7,416 bases of DNA from positions 1-7,416 of the forward strand of contig CAZXVH010000165.1 of NCBI GenBank assembly GCA_964643965.1, written 5' to 3'. Both the position numbers and the translations under genes were made by a program. Positions within the stretch are counted from its first letter, which is position 1; each line of letters begins with the position of its first letter. Below, in pieces: positions 1-6,757 of the stretch. The notes beneath the pieces were generated by a model. That model was not told the origin of the DNA. It did not search any database and worked only from the letters and a program-made list of their open reading frames with translations. This stretch comes from GCA-2746795 sp964643965 (GTDB lineage Bacteria; Chloroflexota; Anaerolineae; Promineifilales; Promineifilaceae).

Positions 1-35
1 ATACTGGCGACAGTTATAATCTGATATTTTAAGCA

Positions 36-95
36 GAGGTGGCACGGTCAGAAACCGACCACAGCGAGGGAGCGGACAAGTTGTCCGCTCTCCTC
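36..95. repeat. Structured intergenic repeat, degenerate copy of the element at 6661-6721
   Basis: A perfect inverted repeat, GAGCGGACAA (70-79), one G, then TTGTCCGCTC (81-90), makes a strong hairpin. It can extend through 66-69 and 91-95 with one wobble and one bulge. Upstream, GGTC (46-49) can pair with GACC (57-60). The order of a GGTC...GACC hairpin followed by a GCGGACAAG-(C/T)-TGTC hairpin and CTCC matches the element at 6661-6721, so both belong to one family. It may end transcription of a gene to the left of the window, but no T-run follows. Positions 96-256, between it and hypA, show nothing recognisable. Confidence 0.6.
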
Positions 96-256
96 ATGGC
101 TTCTCTACCGTCAAAAGCAGGGGAAGCAGCAAGGGTGGGAGCAGCCAGATAAACCGTTTCATGAGGCCATAGTCTAACAACAGCCCTCTGATTCTGTGAA
201 CCAGCCGGTGTGCAAAATGACCAAAAAATGTTAAAACATCTGCCATTGGAAAAAAT

Positions 257-604
257 ATGCACGAACTTTCTATCACCGAAAACATCCTGAACCTGGCCGT
301 AGCGTATGCTGAAGAGGCCAACGCTGTCCGCGTCACCGATCTTCGTTTGGTGATCGGGCAGCTTTCATCCATTGTGGACGATTCTATCCAGTTTTATTGG
401 GACATCATCAGCAAAGACACCTTATGCGCCGGGGCCACCTTGCACTTTGACAGGGTGTCCGCCCGCCTGCAATGCAAAGATTGCGGCGCGGAATACACCT
501 TGACGCGGGAGTTGATGGCCTGCCCTGTTTGTGACAGCATTCGCCTGACCGTTTTGAGCGGCGAAGAGTTTCGCCTGGAAAGCATCCAGGTGGAGACAGC
601 ATAG
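257..604 (+). CDS. hypA: Hydrogenase maturation nickel metallochaperone HypA
   Basis: HypA binds nickel and passes it, with HypB, to the large subunit of [NiFe]-hydrogenase in the cytoplasm. The 115-aa length is normal for the family. The N-terminus reads MHELSI, with the conserved His2 that ligates nickel, so the ATG at 257 must be the start. The zinc-binding half shows two CxxC pairs, C73-K-D-C76 and C89-P-V-C92. A weak GGA Shine-Dalgarno lies 6 nt upstream (248-250). hypB follows after 14 nt, the usual partner and order. HybF is a close paralogue family, but the hypB neighbour favours HypA. No hydrogenase structural gene is visible here, so the target enzyme is unknown. Confidence 0.96.
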   Translation: MHELSITENILNLAVAYAEEANAVRVTDLRLVIGQLSSIVDDSIQFYWDIISKDTLCAGATLHFDRVSARLQCKDCGAEYTLTRELMACPVCDSIRLTVLSGEEFRLESIQVETA

Positions 605-618
605 AAAAAGGAAATGAC

Positions 619-1290
619 ATGACTAAAACTGTACCTGTTATTCAAGAAATTATGAGCGCCAACGACCGTTTGGCGGCGCAAAACCGTGAAAAATTAGAAG
701 CGGCTGGGGTGCTGGGCATGAATATGATGGCTTCCCCGGGCGCGGGCAAGACCAGTGTCATTCTCAAAACTATTGCCGCCTTGTCCTCCCACCTTAAACT
801 GGGTGTGGTGGAAGGCGATACGGCGAACGTGACAATCGACGCCGATAAAATCCTGGCGGCGGGGATGCCGGCCGTGCAAATCAACACCGGTGGCTCCTGC
901 CATGTTGACGCCGTTATGTTAAGCGGCGCGTTGCCTGAACTGCCGCTGGAGGAGATTGACCTGTTGATTGTGGAGAATGTGGGCAATCTGATTTGTCCGG
1001 CGTCGTTTGCATTGGGGACGCATTTCAACGTGGTCATCGCCAGTGTGCCAGAAGGGGACGATAAGCCGTACAAATATCCGAATATTTATCGCGGGATTGA
1101 TGCGTTGATTCTGAACAAGATTGATTTGCTGCCGTATGTTGATTTTGATATGGATTATTTCAAACGGGGCATTGAGATTTTGAATCCGGACGCTGCATTC
1201 TTCCCCATCTCCTGCACGACGGGGGAGGGGGTAGAGGCTTGGGTGAATTGGCTGAAGCAGCGGGTGGCGCAGAGTAAGAGAAGAGATTAG
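619..1290 (+). CDS. hypB: Hydrogenase maturation GTPase HypB (short form)
   Basis: HypB is a SIMIBI-class GTPase that works with HypA in GTP-dependent nickel delivery to [NiFe]-hydrogenase. Seen in the 223-aa protein: a P-loop ASPGAGKTS at 38-46, EGDTAN at 65-70, the metal-site residues C94 and H95 in GGSCHVDA, the HypB signature ENVGNLICP at 119-127 carrying C126, the guanine-specificity motif NKID at 166-169, and SCTTGEG at 198-204. C94, H95 and C126 match the GTPase-domain Ni/Zn site known from E. coli. The N-terminal CxxCGC motif and the His-rich stretch of longer HypBs are absent, so nickel storage by that route is unlikely. AAGGA (608-612) is 6 nt before the ATG. It is surely in an operon with hypA. 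Confidence 0.97.
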   Translation: MTKTVPVIQEIMSANDRLAAQNREKLEAAGVLGMNMMASPGAGKTSVILKTIAALSSHLKLGVVEGDTANVTIDADKILAAGMPAVQINTGGSCHVDAVMLSGALPELPLEEIDLLIVENVGNLICPASFALGTHFNVVIASVPEGDDKPYKYPNIYRGIDALILNKIDLLPYVDFDMDYFKRGIEILNPDAAFFPISCTTGEGVEAWVNWLKQRVAQSKRRD

Positions 1291-1303
1291 AGATTAAGAG
1301 ATT
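1282..1303. repeat. 7-nt tandem repeat AGAGATT (three units)
   Basis: AGAGATT occurs at 1282-1288, 1289-1295 and, after one extra A, at 1297-1303. The first two units contain the hypB stop codon (TAG, 1288-1290). A weak interrupted inverted repeat follows (AACCT 1327-1331 with AGGTT 1348-1352, CTTT with AAAG inside), but it has no T-run, so I do not call it a terminator. The array might vary in unit number between strains. Confidence 0.7.
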
Positions 1304-1393
1304 GAGCGTTGTGACTATCCCCGCGTAACCTGAGCTTTTCAAAGGTGAGGTTGGGCTTCGTTAAGTGATTTTTGAATTAAATATTGTGCAAGT

Positions 1394-1405
1394 GGAGGAG
1401 ATGTG
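1394..1405 (+). promoter_or_regulatory. Ribosome binding site deciding a GTG start
   Basis: GGAGG (1394-1398) lies 4 nt before GTG at 1403. The overlapping ATG at 1401 is followed at once by TGA, so it cannot be the start. Only the GTG gives the full signal peptide (Arg2-Lys3 and then a hydrophobic run). The spacing is a little short, and GGAGGAG could pair in more than one register. Confidence 0.6.
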
Positions 1406-3283
1406 AGGAAATTACTGGCGCTATTTTTTGTGATTATGCTTTCAAGTTTGCTGTTCTCATCGGAGAATGCTGACGGAAGGGAGATGGAGAAGTTATATAT
1501 CTGGCAGGAATATGAGAAAAACCCGACCATTTATGACGTGGCCGTCGATTCAACTTATATATGGGGCGCTTATCCTGAAGGTCTCATTCGCTGGCATAAA
1601 CAAGACCATACGTATAATACTTATCCATTTGATGACGAAATCATGGCGATTGAAACGGCCGTTAATAACAACCTTTGGGTAGGTACACAAAATGGTCTTT
1701 ACCGCTTTGATGGGCTTCAATGGACCCATTACACAACCGACAATGCTCTCCCGAACAACCGCATTACCTCTCTCAATAGAGGGCCACAAGATCAGCTGTT
1801 CGTAGGGGCAGAAAGCGATCTGATTATATTTAATGGCACACAATGGACGCCTATCCCTACCTCTGCAATGAATATGGGATCATGCTTTGGCTTTGAAGAT
1901 GGTTATATTCTTGATATTGCCGTTGATAGCCAAAATCGTCTGTGGGCAAGTATAGGAAATGCCTTTACCTGTTACTATGAACAAGGGGTTTGGCAAAGGT
2001 TTTTTCAAAACCAAAGCATTCAATCTTCAGATATTGAGTTTCATCCCAATGGCGATATGTGGTTGGCCGGTGTGGGTGGTAATGACAGCGTGGCTCGTCT
2101 TACCGCTAGTGGCGAGTGGATTACCTACAATCTCTCCAATAGACGCTCCACTTCATTAACCATTGACAGTACCGGTGCTGTCTGGGCGGGTTTTGATGAT
2201 TATTACCACGGCATAAGTAAATTTGATGGCGAAACATGGCTTTACGTTCCCGGTTTCCAAGGCGGTAGTGTATATGATCTGGAGTCTGATATGAATGGCG
2301 ATGTTTGGTCCGGCGGTACCCGGGTCAGTCGTTTGACCAACGAGTTGTGGCAAATATATCTGGCTGGTATCCCTACCTCTTTGAGGCAATACATTACTGC
2401 CATGCACGTCGCTCCTAATAATGACCTTTGGCTAGGAATTTATGAGGTAGGTGTCGTGCGGTTTGACGGAGAAGCCTGGTGGTATTATTTGCCGCCCCAT
2501 GCTTCGGGTATTCTTTCTGTTGATGCCATTGCCTCCGATCATCTGGGCAATATGTGGTTTGGTCTCTCTACTGAAGACCCAATCTTTGGTATTAGTGGGG
2601 ATGGTTTAGTACGTTTTGATGGCCAGGATTGGGAAACGTTTACGACAGCTGATGGGTTGGCTGAAAATTGGATAACCTCCATCGCCGTTGACGATGCTAA
2701 TGACATTTGGGTAGGGCATCAGAATTCTGGTATAAGCCGAAAGTCTGTTTCTGGGTTTACTACCTATGCCATGCCTGCAATTTTGAGCGATTATATTAAA
2801 ACAATAATTGTTCACGACAATAATACCTGGATTGGGTATTGGTCTCATTTGCCACCCTTAGGTTTATCTGGTTTTAATGGAATAAACTGGACACATTATG
2901 GTGATGCTGAAGGGTTGAATGGCAATGTTTTAGATTTCGCTGTTGATGACAATAATGTCTTATTAGCCTTGACCGACAGCGGTGTTTTCTTTTTGGATGA
3001 CGACAGGTGGTCTGATTTAGGAATTACTGAGACATGGCTTCAGAATTTTACTGTTGATAGGGATGGAAATGTCTGGCTGGTGAGCTATACGGGAGCGTTC
3101 AAATTTGATGGTTCGCAAACATACCCGATTACTCCTATGGAAACCGGAACCAGTACATTGAACTACATGGTAGAAGCAAATGAATCAGGCAATACGCTTT
3201 GGTTTAGATCTAACAATGGAGTTGTCAGACTGCGTATTTTTGAAAATAATTTTGAGATCTTTTTACCGATGATTACAAAATAG
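1403..3283 (+). CDS. Exported two-propeller protein of Reg_prop repeats, no kinase domain
   Basis: The 626-aa protein starts with a signal peptide (MRKLLALFF then IMLSSLLFSS, about residues 1-20) and is then almost all beta-propeller repeats of the two-component-regulator propeller type (Reg_prop). The repeated Trp/Gly strand (LWVGT, MWFGL, IWVGH, TWIGY and relatives) falls near residues 53, 91, 132, 180, 219, 260, 301, 342, 384, 435, 475, 519, 557 and 599, about every 38-50 residues. It is often preceded by VDxxxx and followed by (R/K)FDGxxW. Fourteen units would suit two seven-bladed propellers, as in the sensor half of hybrid two-component systems. No Y_Y_Y domain, membrane helix, kinase or receiver follows, and the protein ends in IFLPMITK. 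It is probably extracellular with an unknown ligand. The gene is visibly richer in A/T than its neighbours. Confidence 0.85.
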   Translation: MRKLLALFFVIMLSSLLFSSENADGREMEKLYIWQEYEKNPTIYDVAVDSTYIWGAYPEGLIRWHKQDHTYNTYPFDDEIMAIETAVNNNLWVGTQNGLYRFDGLQWTHYTTDNALPNNRITSLNRGPQDQLFVGAESDLIIFNGTQWTPIPTSAMNMGSCFGFEDGYILDIAVDSQNRLWASIGNAFTCYYEQGVWQRFFQNQSIQSSDIEFHPNGDMWLAGVGGNDSVARLTASGEWITYNLSNRRSTSLTIDSTGAVWAGFDDYYHGISKFDGETWLYVPGFQGGSVYDLESDMNGDVWSGGTRVSRLTNELWQIYLAGIPTSLRQYITAMHVAPNNDLWLGIYEVGVVRFDGEAWWYYLPPHASGILSVDAIASDHLGNMWFGLSTEDPIFGISGDGLVRFDGQDWETFTTADGLAENWITSIAVDDANDIWVGHQNSGISRKSVSGFTTYAMPAILSDYIKTIIVHDNNTWIGYWSHLPPLGLSGFNGINWTHYGDAEGLNGNVLDFAVDDNNVLLALTDSGVFFLDDDRWSDLGITETWLQNFTVDRDGNVWLVSYTGAFKFDGSQTYPITPMETGTSTLNYMVEANESGNTLWFRSNNGVVRLRIFENNFEIFLPMITK

Positions 3284-3369
3284 AATAGACACAATCAGCA
3301 TATGCTAGAGTCCGGTAGAAAGCTCATGGGCTGCCAGATTTTCCTTATAACAAAGATAGAGGGAAGCTT

Positions 3370-5205
3370 ATGAAATCGACAAATATAGCCATTGTCATCT
3401 GGTTGTTCGTTGTAGCGTTGATGGGAACAGTGGCTTGTACGAGTCAGGAAACAATGCCGGTTGAGTCTGGGGACACTTTTGGGGAAACAACAACAACCGC
3501 CTTAACCGAAACAGAAACGGCCGTTTTCACCCCCACGCCCACGTCCCAACCGACTATAATCCCCAGCACCACGTCCCAGCCGCCATCGACCACACCCACC
3601 GCTATTCAGGAGGAGTGGCTTGAATATGAAAATAATATATATGGTTTTTCGTTTACTTATCCAAATGGTTGGATCCCTGTTGAACTACCAAATAGAGTGT
3701 CTATTGTTCATAAAGACTCAAGGAATACGTTAATAATCGGGGTTAAGAAAGCAACCGAAGATACCGTAATCGTACGTACAGGAGTGCCTGCGGGAGATAT
3801 AGTGGCGCGTGGCACGGTCATGTTTTTAGGGCAACCGTTGGCTAAGAAGGTCTTGGTTTACCAGGATAAAGACAAGGCTGTTCTTTATGATAATGCTGAA
3901 GAGGTCAAAATTGGTGATCTTGTTTTTGCAATCAGCCTGGATAGTAATCGTTTTGATTACAAATCAATAATGATCCCGGAAGATATTCAAGTACAAGCCG
4001 ATCAAATTCTAGAATCTTTTAACCAGACCATCGTTGCCCCAGCAACGGCCGTTTCCCATCTAATAGCCGAGGCAGAACATATCTCCGTCGCTGGTTGGTC
4101 GCCGGACAGCGAATGGCTGGCTTACTGGCTCTCCACGGCTGCAGATGTGGACGCCCTCGACGACCCTTACGCGGCTCCGGGCGGTACGCTACACTTGCTC
4201 AACAGCAACAGCGGCGAAAGCTGCGCCTTGCCCCAATTCCACACCACCTCCGGAGAGGAAGTAACCCTCATCTGGCCAGCGGACAAGTCGCTGATCGTGC
4301 GGCGGTGGGCGGCCAATGAACAGTGGCAGGGGCAACCGTGCCAGCCTGATTCTTTTGTAGGAGATCTGACTATGCCGGAATCACCCTCCGCTGCCGCGAA
4401 TGAAGAGGCTAGATTGTCGCCCGACGGCCGTTTTCAGATCACCACCGTTTTGCAAGAGGAGACGGCAGACCATTGGCGCACCCTGTTGACGGTGTTGCAG
4501 GAGAAGGAGGGGGCGGAGATAACGGCCGTTACCTGGCGTACCCAGGCTGATAGGGCGGCAGAGGGGGGGGGCGGCGAATGGATCAGTCCCACCCAGTTCT
4601 TTATCCCCTTTGCCGAGGAGGGGCAGCTGCTGTTGGACGCTGATCAACCAGGACAGGTGATCAATATCAAGACCGACCTGTTTGGCTTGGAACCAACTGC
4701 GGAAAATCGACGCCTGCTCATCGCCCCCAGCCTCGCAACGGATAACTTTTTTATCCTGCTGCTCGGAGATAGTTTTGGTACGGCTCGTATTCAACTTTAT
4801 CATGCGAACAGCGACCTGGTAGAAACATTGCCTTATCGTCGCGCTGCCCATTTCTCAGCGGATGATCAATGGCTTTTGATGGAAGGGGAAAAAGGGAATA
4901 ACATCTGGATACGGCGGGTGGATGACGTGGACGGCGAGTGGCGGCTGCTGAGTGAAGGCATTTATACTTACCGCTGGAACGCAGACAATACGGAAATCAT
5001 GTTGGTCCATGATTGGCAAGCAGTAACCTGGCAAACCTTTCCTGAAGGGGAGCTTATTGGGCAGTGGTCAACGGAGCCGTTTTTCCCTCGTCCAGGTGAT
5101 TGGTCACCGAACGGCCGTTTCCTGGCAGTATTGGGAGCGCTGAATGACGCGCCCTGGTATCGGCAGCGGGAGGCCTTATTTCTTTTTGAGTTTAACGTAG
5201 AATAG
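3370..5205 (+). CDS. Lipoprotein: Thr/Pro linker, PsbP-like domain, WD40/PD40-like propeller
   Basis: The 611-aa protein has a lipoprotein signal (K2, hydrophobic 6-21, lipobox TVAC with Cys23), so it should be lipid-anchored on the outside of the membrane. Residues about 33-78 form a Thr/Pro-rich spacer (TPTPTSQPT). Residues 79-225 contain EYENNIYGFSFTYPNGW, typical of PsbP-like lipoprotein domains. From 226 to the end, repeated blades show the (W/L)SPDxxW or SPxGRF signature: GWSPDSEWLAYW (242-253), LSPDGRFQ near 350, FSADDQWLL (495-503), YRWNADNTE (534-542) and WSPNGRFLAV near 578-587. GAGGG (3359-3363) is 6 nt before the ATG. The next gene is a paralogue starting 11 nt after the stop. The ligand is unknown. 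A run of nine G lies inside the gene (4563-4571). Confidence 0.85.
   Translation: MKSTNIAIVIWLFVVALMGTVACTSQETMPVESGDTFGETTTTALTETETAVFTPTPTSQPTIIPSTTSQPPSTTPTAIQEEWLEYENNIYGFSFTYPNGWIPVELPNRVSIVHKDSRNTLIIGVKKATEDTVIVRTGVPAGDIVARGTVMFLGQPLAKKVLVYQDKDKAVLYDNAEEVKIGDLVFAISLDSNRFDYKSIMIPEDIQVQADQILESFNQTIVAPATAVSHLIAEAEHISVAGWSPDSEWLAYWLSTAADVDALDDPYAAPGGTLHLLNSNSGESCALPQFHTTSGEEVTLIWPADKSLIVRRWAANEQWQGQPCQPDSFVGDLTMPESPSAAANEEARLSPDGRFQITTVLQEETADHWRTLLTVLQEKEGAEITAVTWRTQADRAAEGGGGEWISPTQFFIPFAEEGQLLLDADQPGQVINIKTDLFGLEPTAENRRLLIAPSLATDNFFILLLGDSFGTARIQLYHANSDLVETLPYRRAAHFSADDQWLLMEGEKGNNIWIRRVDDVDGEWRLLSEGIYTYRWNADNTEIMLVHDWQAVTWQTFPEGELIGQWSTEPFFPRPGDWSPNGRFLAVLGALNDAPWYRQREALFLFEFNVE
3604..4043 (+). 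other. AT-rich PsbP-like domain segment absent from the paralogue
   Basis: The two lipoprotein genes align on both sides of this block, but here the first has 440 nt where the second has 44 nt (5451-5494). The net difference is 396 nt, in frame. The block encodes residues 79-225 with the YGFSFTYPNGW motif. By hand count, 3661-3720 is 38% GC and 3901-3960 is 37%, while 4201-4260 in the propeller is 60%. The right edge abuts an AACGGCCGTT palindrome at 4044. Either the first gene gained the domain or the second lost it. The composition favours gain. Confidence 0.75.
4070..4538 (+). repeat. 469-bp identical tract, copy 1 (with 5521-5989)
   Basis: Read base by base, 4070-4538 is identical to 5521-5989 (constant offset of 1451). 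It encodes the first propeller blades of both lipoproteins. Outside it the copies differ: two changes at 4068-4069, several substitutions from 4539 on, and clear divergence after about 4674. Identity at third codon positions as well points to recent gene conversion or recombination rather than selection on protein. Confidence 0.95.
4563..4571 (+). repeat. Run of nine G inside a coding sequence
   Basis: Nine consecutive G encode part of EGGGGEW. The paralogue has an interrupted sequence here (GGCGAGGTGGGC). The reading frame is open as given. Such runs can slip in replication, and they are also a common place for sequencing errors. Confidence 0.9.
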
Positions 5206-5216
5206 CGAGGAAACAG

Positions 5217-6650
5217 ATGAAATCGACAAATATAGCTGTTGTCATTTGGTTGTTCGTTGCAGCATTGATGGGAATGGTGGCTTGTACCAGTCAGGAAACA
5301 ATGCCGGTTGAGTCAGGAGACACGATTGAGGGGATAACAACAGCCCCTCTCACCGAAACAGAAACGGCCGTTTTCACCCCCACGCCCACGACCCAACCGA
5401 CTATAATCCCCAGCGCCACGTCTCAGCCGCCAGCGACCACACCCACCGCTGCGCCCACCAAAGCACCAACGGCTACGGCAACGGTTGTCCCCGAAACGGC
5501 CGTTTCCCATCTAATAGCTCAGGCAGAACATATCTCCGTCGCTGGTTGGTCGCCGGACAGCGAATGGCTGGCTTACTGGCTCTCCACGGCTGCAGATGTG
5601 GACGCCCTCGACGACCCTTACGCGGCTCCGGGCGGTACGCTACACTTGCTCAACAGCAACAGCGGCGAAAGCTGCGCCTTGCCCCAATTCCACACCACCT
5701 CCGGAGAGGAAGTAACCCTCATCTGGCCAGCGGACAAGTCGCTGATCGTGCGGCGGTGGGCGGCCAATGAACAGTGGCAGGGGCAACCGTGCCAGCCTGA
5801 TTCTTTTGTAGGAGATCTGACTATGCCGGAATCACCCTCCGCTGCCGCGAATGAAGAGGCTAGATTGTCGCCCGACGGCCGTTTTCAGATCACCACCGTT
5901 TTGCAAGAGGAGACGGCAGACCATTGGCGCACCCTGTTGACGGTGTTGCAGGAGAAGGAGGGGGCGGAGATAACGGCCGTTACCTGGCGCACCCAGGCTG
6001 ATATGGCGGCAGGCGAGGTGGGCGGCGAATGGATCAGTCCCACCCAGTTCTTCATCCGCTTTGCCGAGGAGGGGCCGCTGCTGCTGGACGCTGATCAACC
6101 CGGACAGGTGATCAATGTGCTATCTGATTTATTTGCCTTAGCGTTACCTGCCGAAAGAAAGAGCGTGGTCGCGGCGCCAGGCGTCTTGCCGGATAGTTTT
6201 TCCCTGGCGCTGGTCAGCGGTGGCGTGGATCGCGTCCAGATTTACCACGCTGATAGCGGCTTGGTGGAAACCTTGCCCTATCGTCGCTCCGCGTCCCCGC
6301 CATTTTCGCCGGACAATCAATGGCTGTTGCTGTTTGGCGATGGCAACGACCTGTGGCTGCGGCCGATAGCAGATGTGGAAGGAGAGTGGCAGCGGCTGGC
6401 TGAAGAAGTTTCCGACTTCGCCTGGAACAGCGACAGTACAGAAATCGCCTTTAGCCAATTTGGGCCAGTGATCTGGCAAACCTTCCCCCAGGGGGAGGTG
6501 ATTGGAGAATGGGCAACGGAGCCGTTTATCAGCAGCATAGCAGGGTTCTCGCCAAACGGCCGTTTTCTGGTGGTTACGGGTCAAAAAGATATGACTGGCT
6601 CGTGGTATAAGCAGGCGTTGTTCCTCTTTGACCGGGAGGCAGCAGATTGA
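5217..6650 (+). CDS. Lipoprotein: Thr/Pro linker and WD40/PD40-like propeller, paralogue of 3370-5205
   Basis: The 477-aa protein repeats the plan of the gene before it without the PsbP-like domain. It has a lipobox MVAC with Cys23, a Thr/Pro/Ala-rich spacer to about residue 93 (TPTPTTQPT, APTKAPTATATVVP), then a propeller from T94. Blade signatures are GWSPDSEWLAYW (110-121), LSPDGRFQ, FSPDNQWLLL, FAWNSDSTEIAF and FSPNGRFLVV. The first blades are identical to the paralogue at DNA level. The C-terminal part from about residue 305 is clearly diverged, roughly half identical by eye. GAGG (5207-5210) is 6 nt before the ATG, and the 11-nt gap after the previous stop implies one transcript. The likely location is the cell surface and the ligand is unknown. 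A folding element that probably ends transcription starts 11 nt after the stop. Confidence 0.85.
   Translation: MKSTNIAVVIWLFVAALMGMVACTSQETMPVESGDTIEGITTAPLTETETAVFTPTPTTQPTIIPSATSQPPATTPTAAPTKAPTATATVVPETAVSHLIAQAEHISVAGWSPDSEWLAYWLSTAADVDALDDPYAAPGGTLHLLNSNSGESCALPQFHTTSGEEVTLIWPADKSLIVRRWAANEQWQGQPCQPDSFVGDLTMPESPSAAANEEARLSPDGRFQITTVLQEETADHWRTLLTVLQEKEGAEITAVTWRTQADMAAGEVGGEWISPTQFFIRFAEEGPLLLDADQPGQVINVLSDLFALALPAERKSVVAAPGVLPDSFSLALVSGGVDRVQIYHADSGLVETLPYRRSASPPFSPDNQWLLLFGDGNDLWLRPIADVEGEWQRLAEEVSDFAWNSDSTEIAFSQFGPVIWQTFPQGEVIGEWATEPFISSIAGFSPNGRFLVVTGQKDMTGSWYKQALFLFDREAAD
5521..5989 (+). repeat. 469-bp identical tract, copy 2 (with 4070-4538)
   Basis: Second copy of the identical stretch described at 4070-4538. 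An AACGGCCGTT site lies just before it (5495-5504) and another near its right end (5972-5981), as in copy 1. Confidence 0.95.
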
Positions 6651-6660
6651 GGCGCCTTAG

Positions 6661-6724
6661 AACCTGGGAGCGCGGTCTGCCAGACCGCAACGGGCGGACA
6701 AGCTGTCTGCGCTCCCAGGTTTTC
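6661..6724 (+). terminator. Three-hairpin repeat element, probable terminator
   Basis: AACCTGGGAGCGC (6661-6673) and GCGCTCCCAGGTT (6709-6721) are perfect 13-bp inverted arms. Between them, GCGGTCT (6672-6678) pairs with AGACCGC (6682-6688), and GCGGACA (6694-6700) pairs with TGTCTGC (6704-6710) through one G-T wobble. The inner stems overlap the outer by two bases on each side, so a three-way junction is possible. TTTT (6720-6723) follows on the plus strand only, so it fits a rho-independent stop for the lipoprotein genes. The inner parts match the element at 36-95, so it is also a dispersed repeat. It lies between convergent genes. Confidence 0.75.
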
Positions 6725-6757
6725 ATTTATCGTGGTGCGCGGGGCGCATGATTGGTA

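Noticed and set aside
94..245. Minus-strand 50-codon frame ending in a Leu/Pro-rich hydrophobic stretch, divergent from hypA
   Set aside because: No ribosome binding site precedes its ATG, no family is recognisable, and two other minus frames overlap it.
3297..3351. AGCATATGCT palindrome and a TATAAC box before the first lipoprotein gene as a possible operator and promoter
   Set aside because: No matching -35 box at the right distance, and the implied transcript start would leave almost no room before the ribosome binding site.
4095..4319. Plus-strand 74-codon frame, repeated identically at 5546-5770
   Set aside because: It lies out of frame inside the lipoprotein genes. It is repeated only because the underlying DNA is identical, and it has no ribosome binding site.
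4381..4851. Minus-strand 156-codon frame, with similar ones at 5832-6098 and 6144-6584
   Set aside because: These are antisense shadows of the propeller genes, whose plus-strand product has clear signal and repeat structure.
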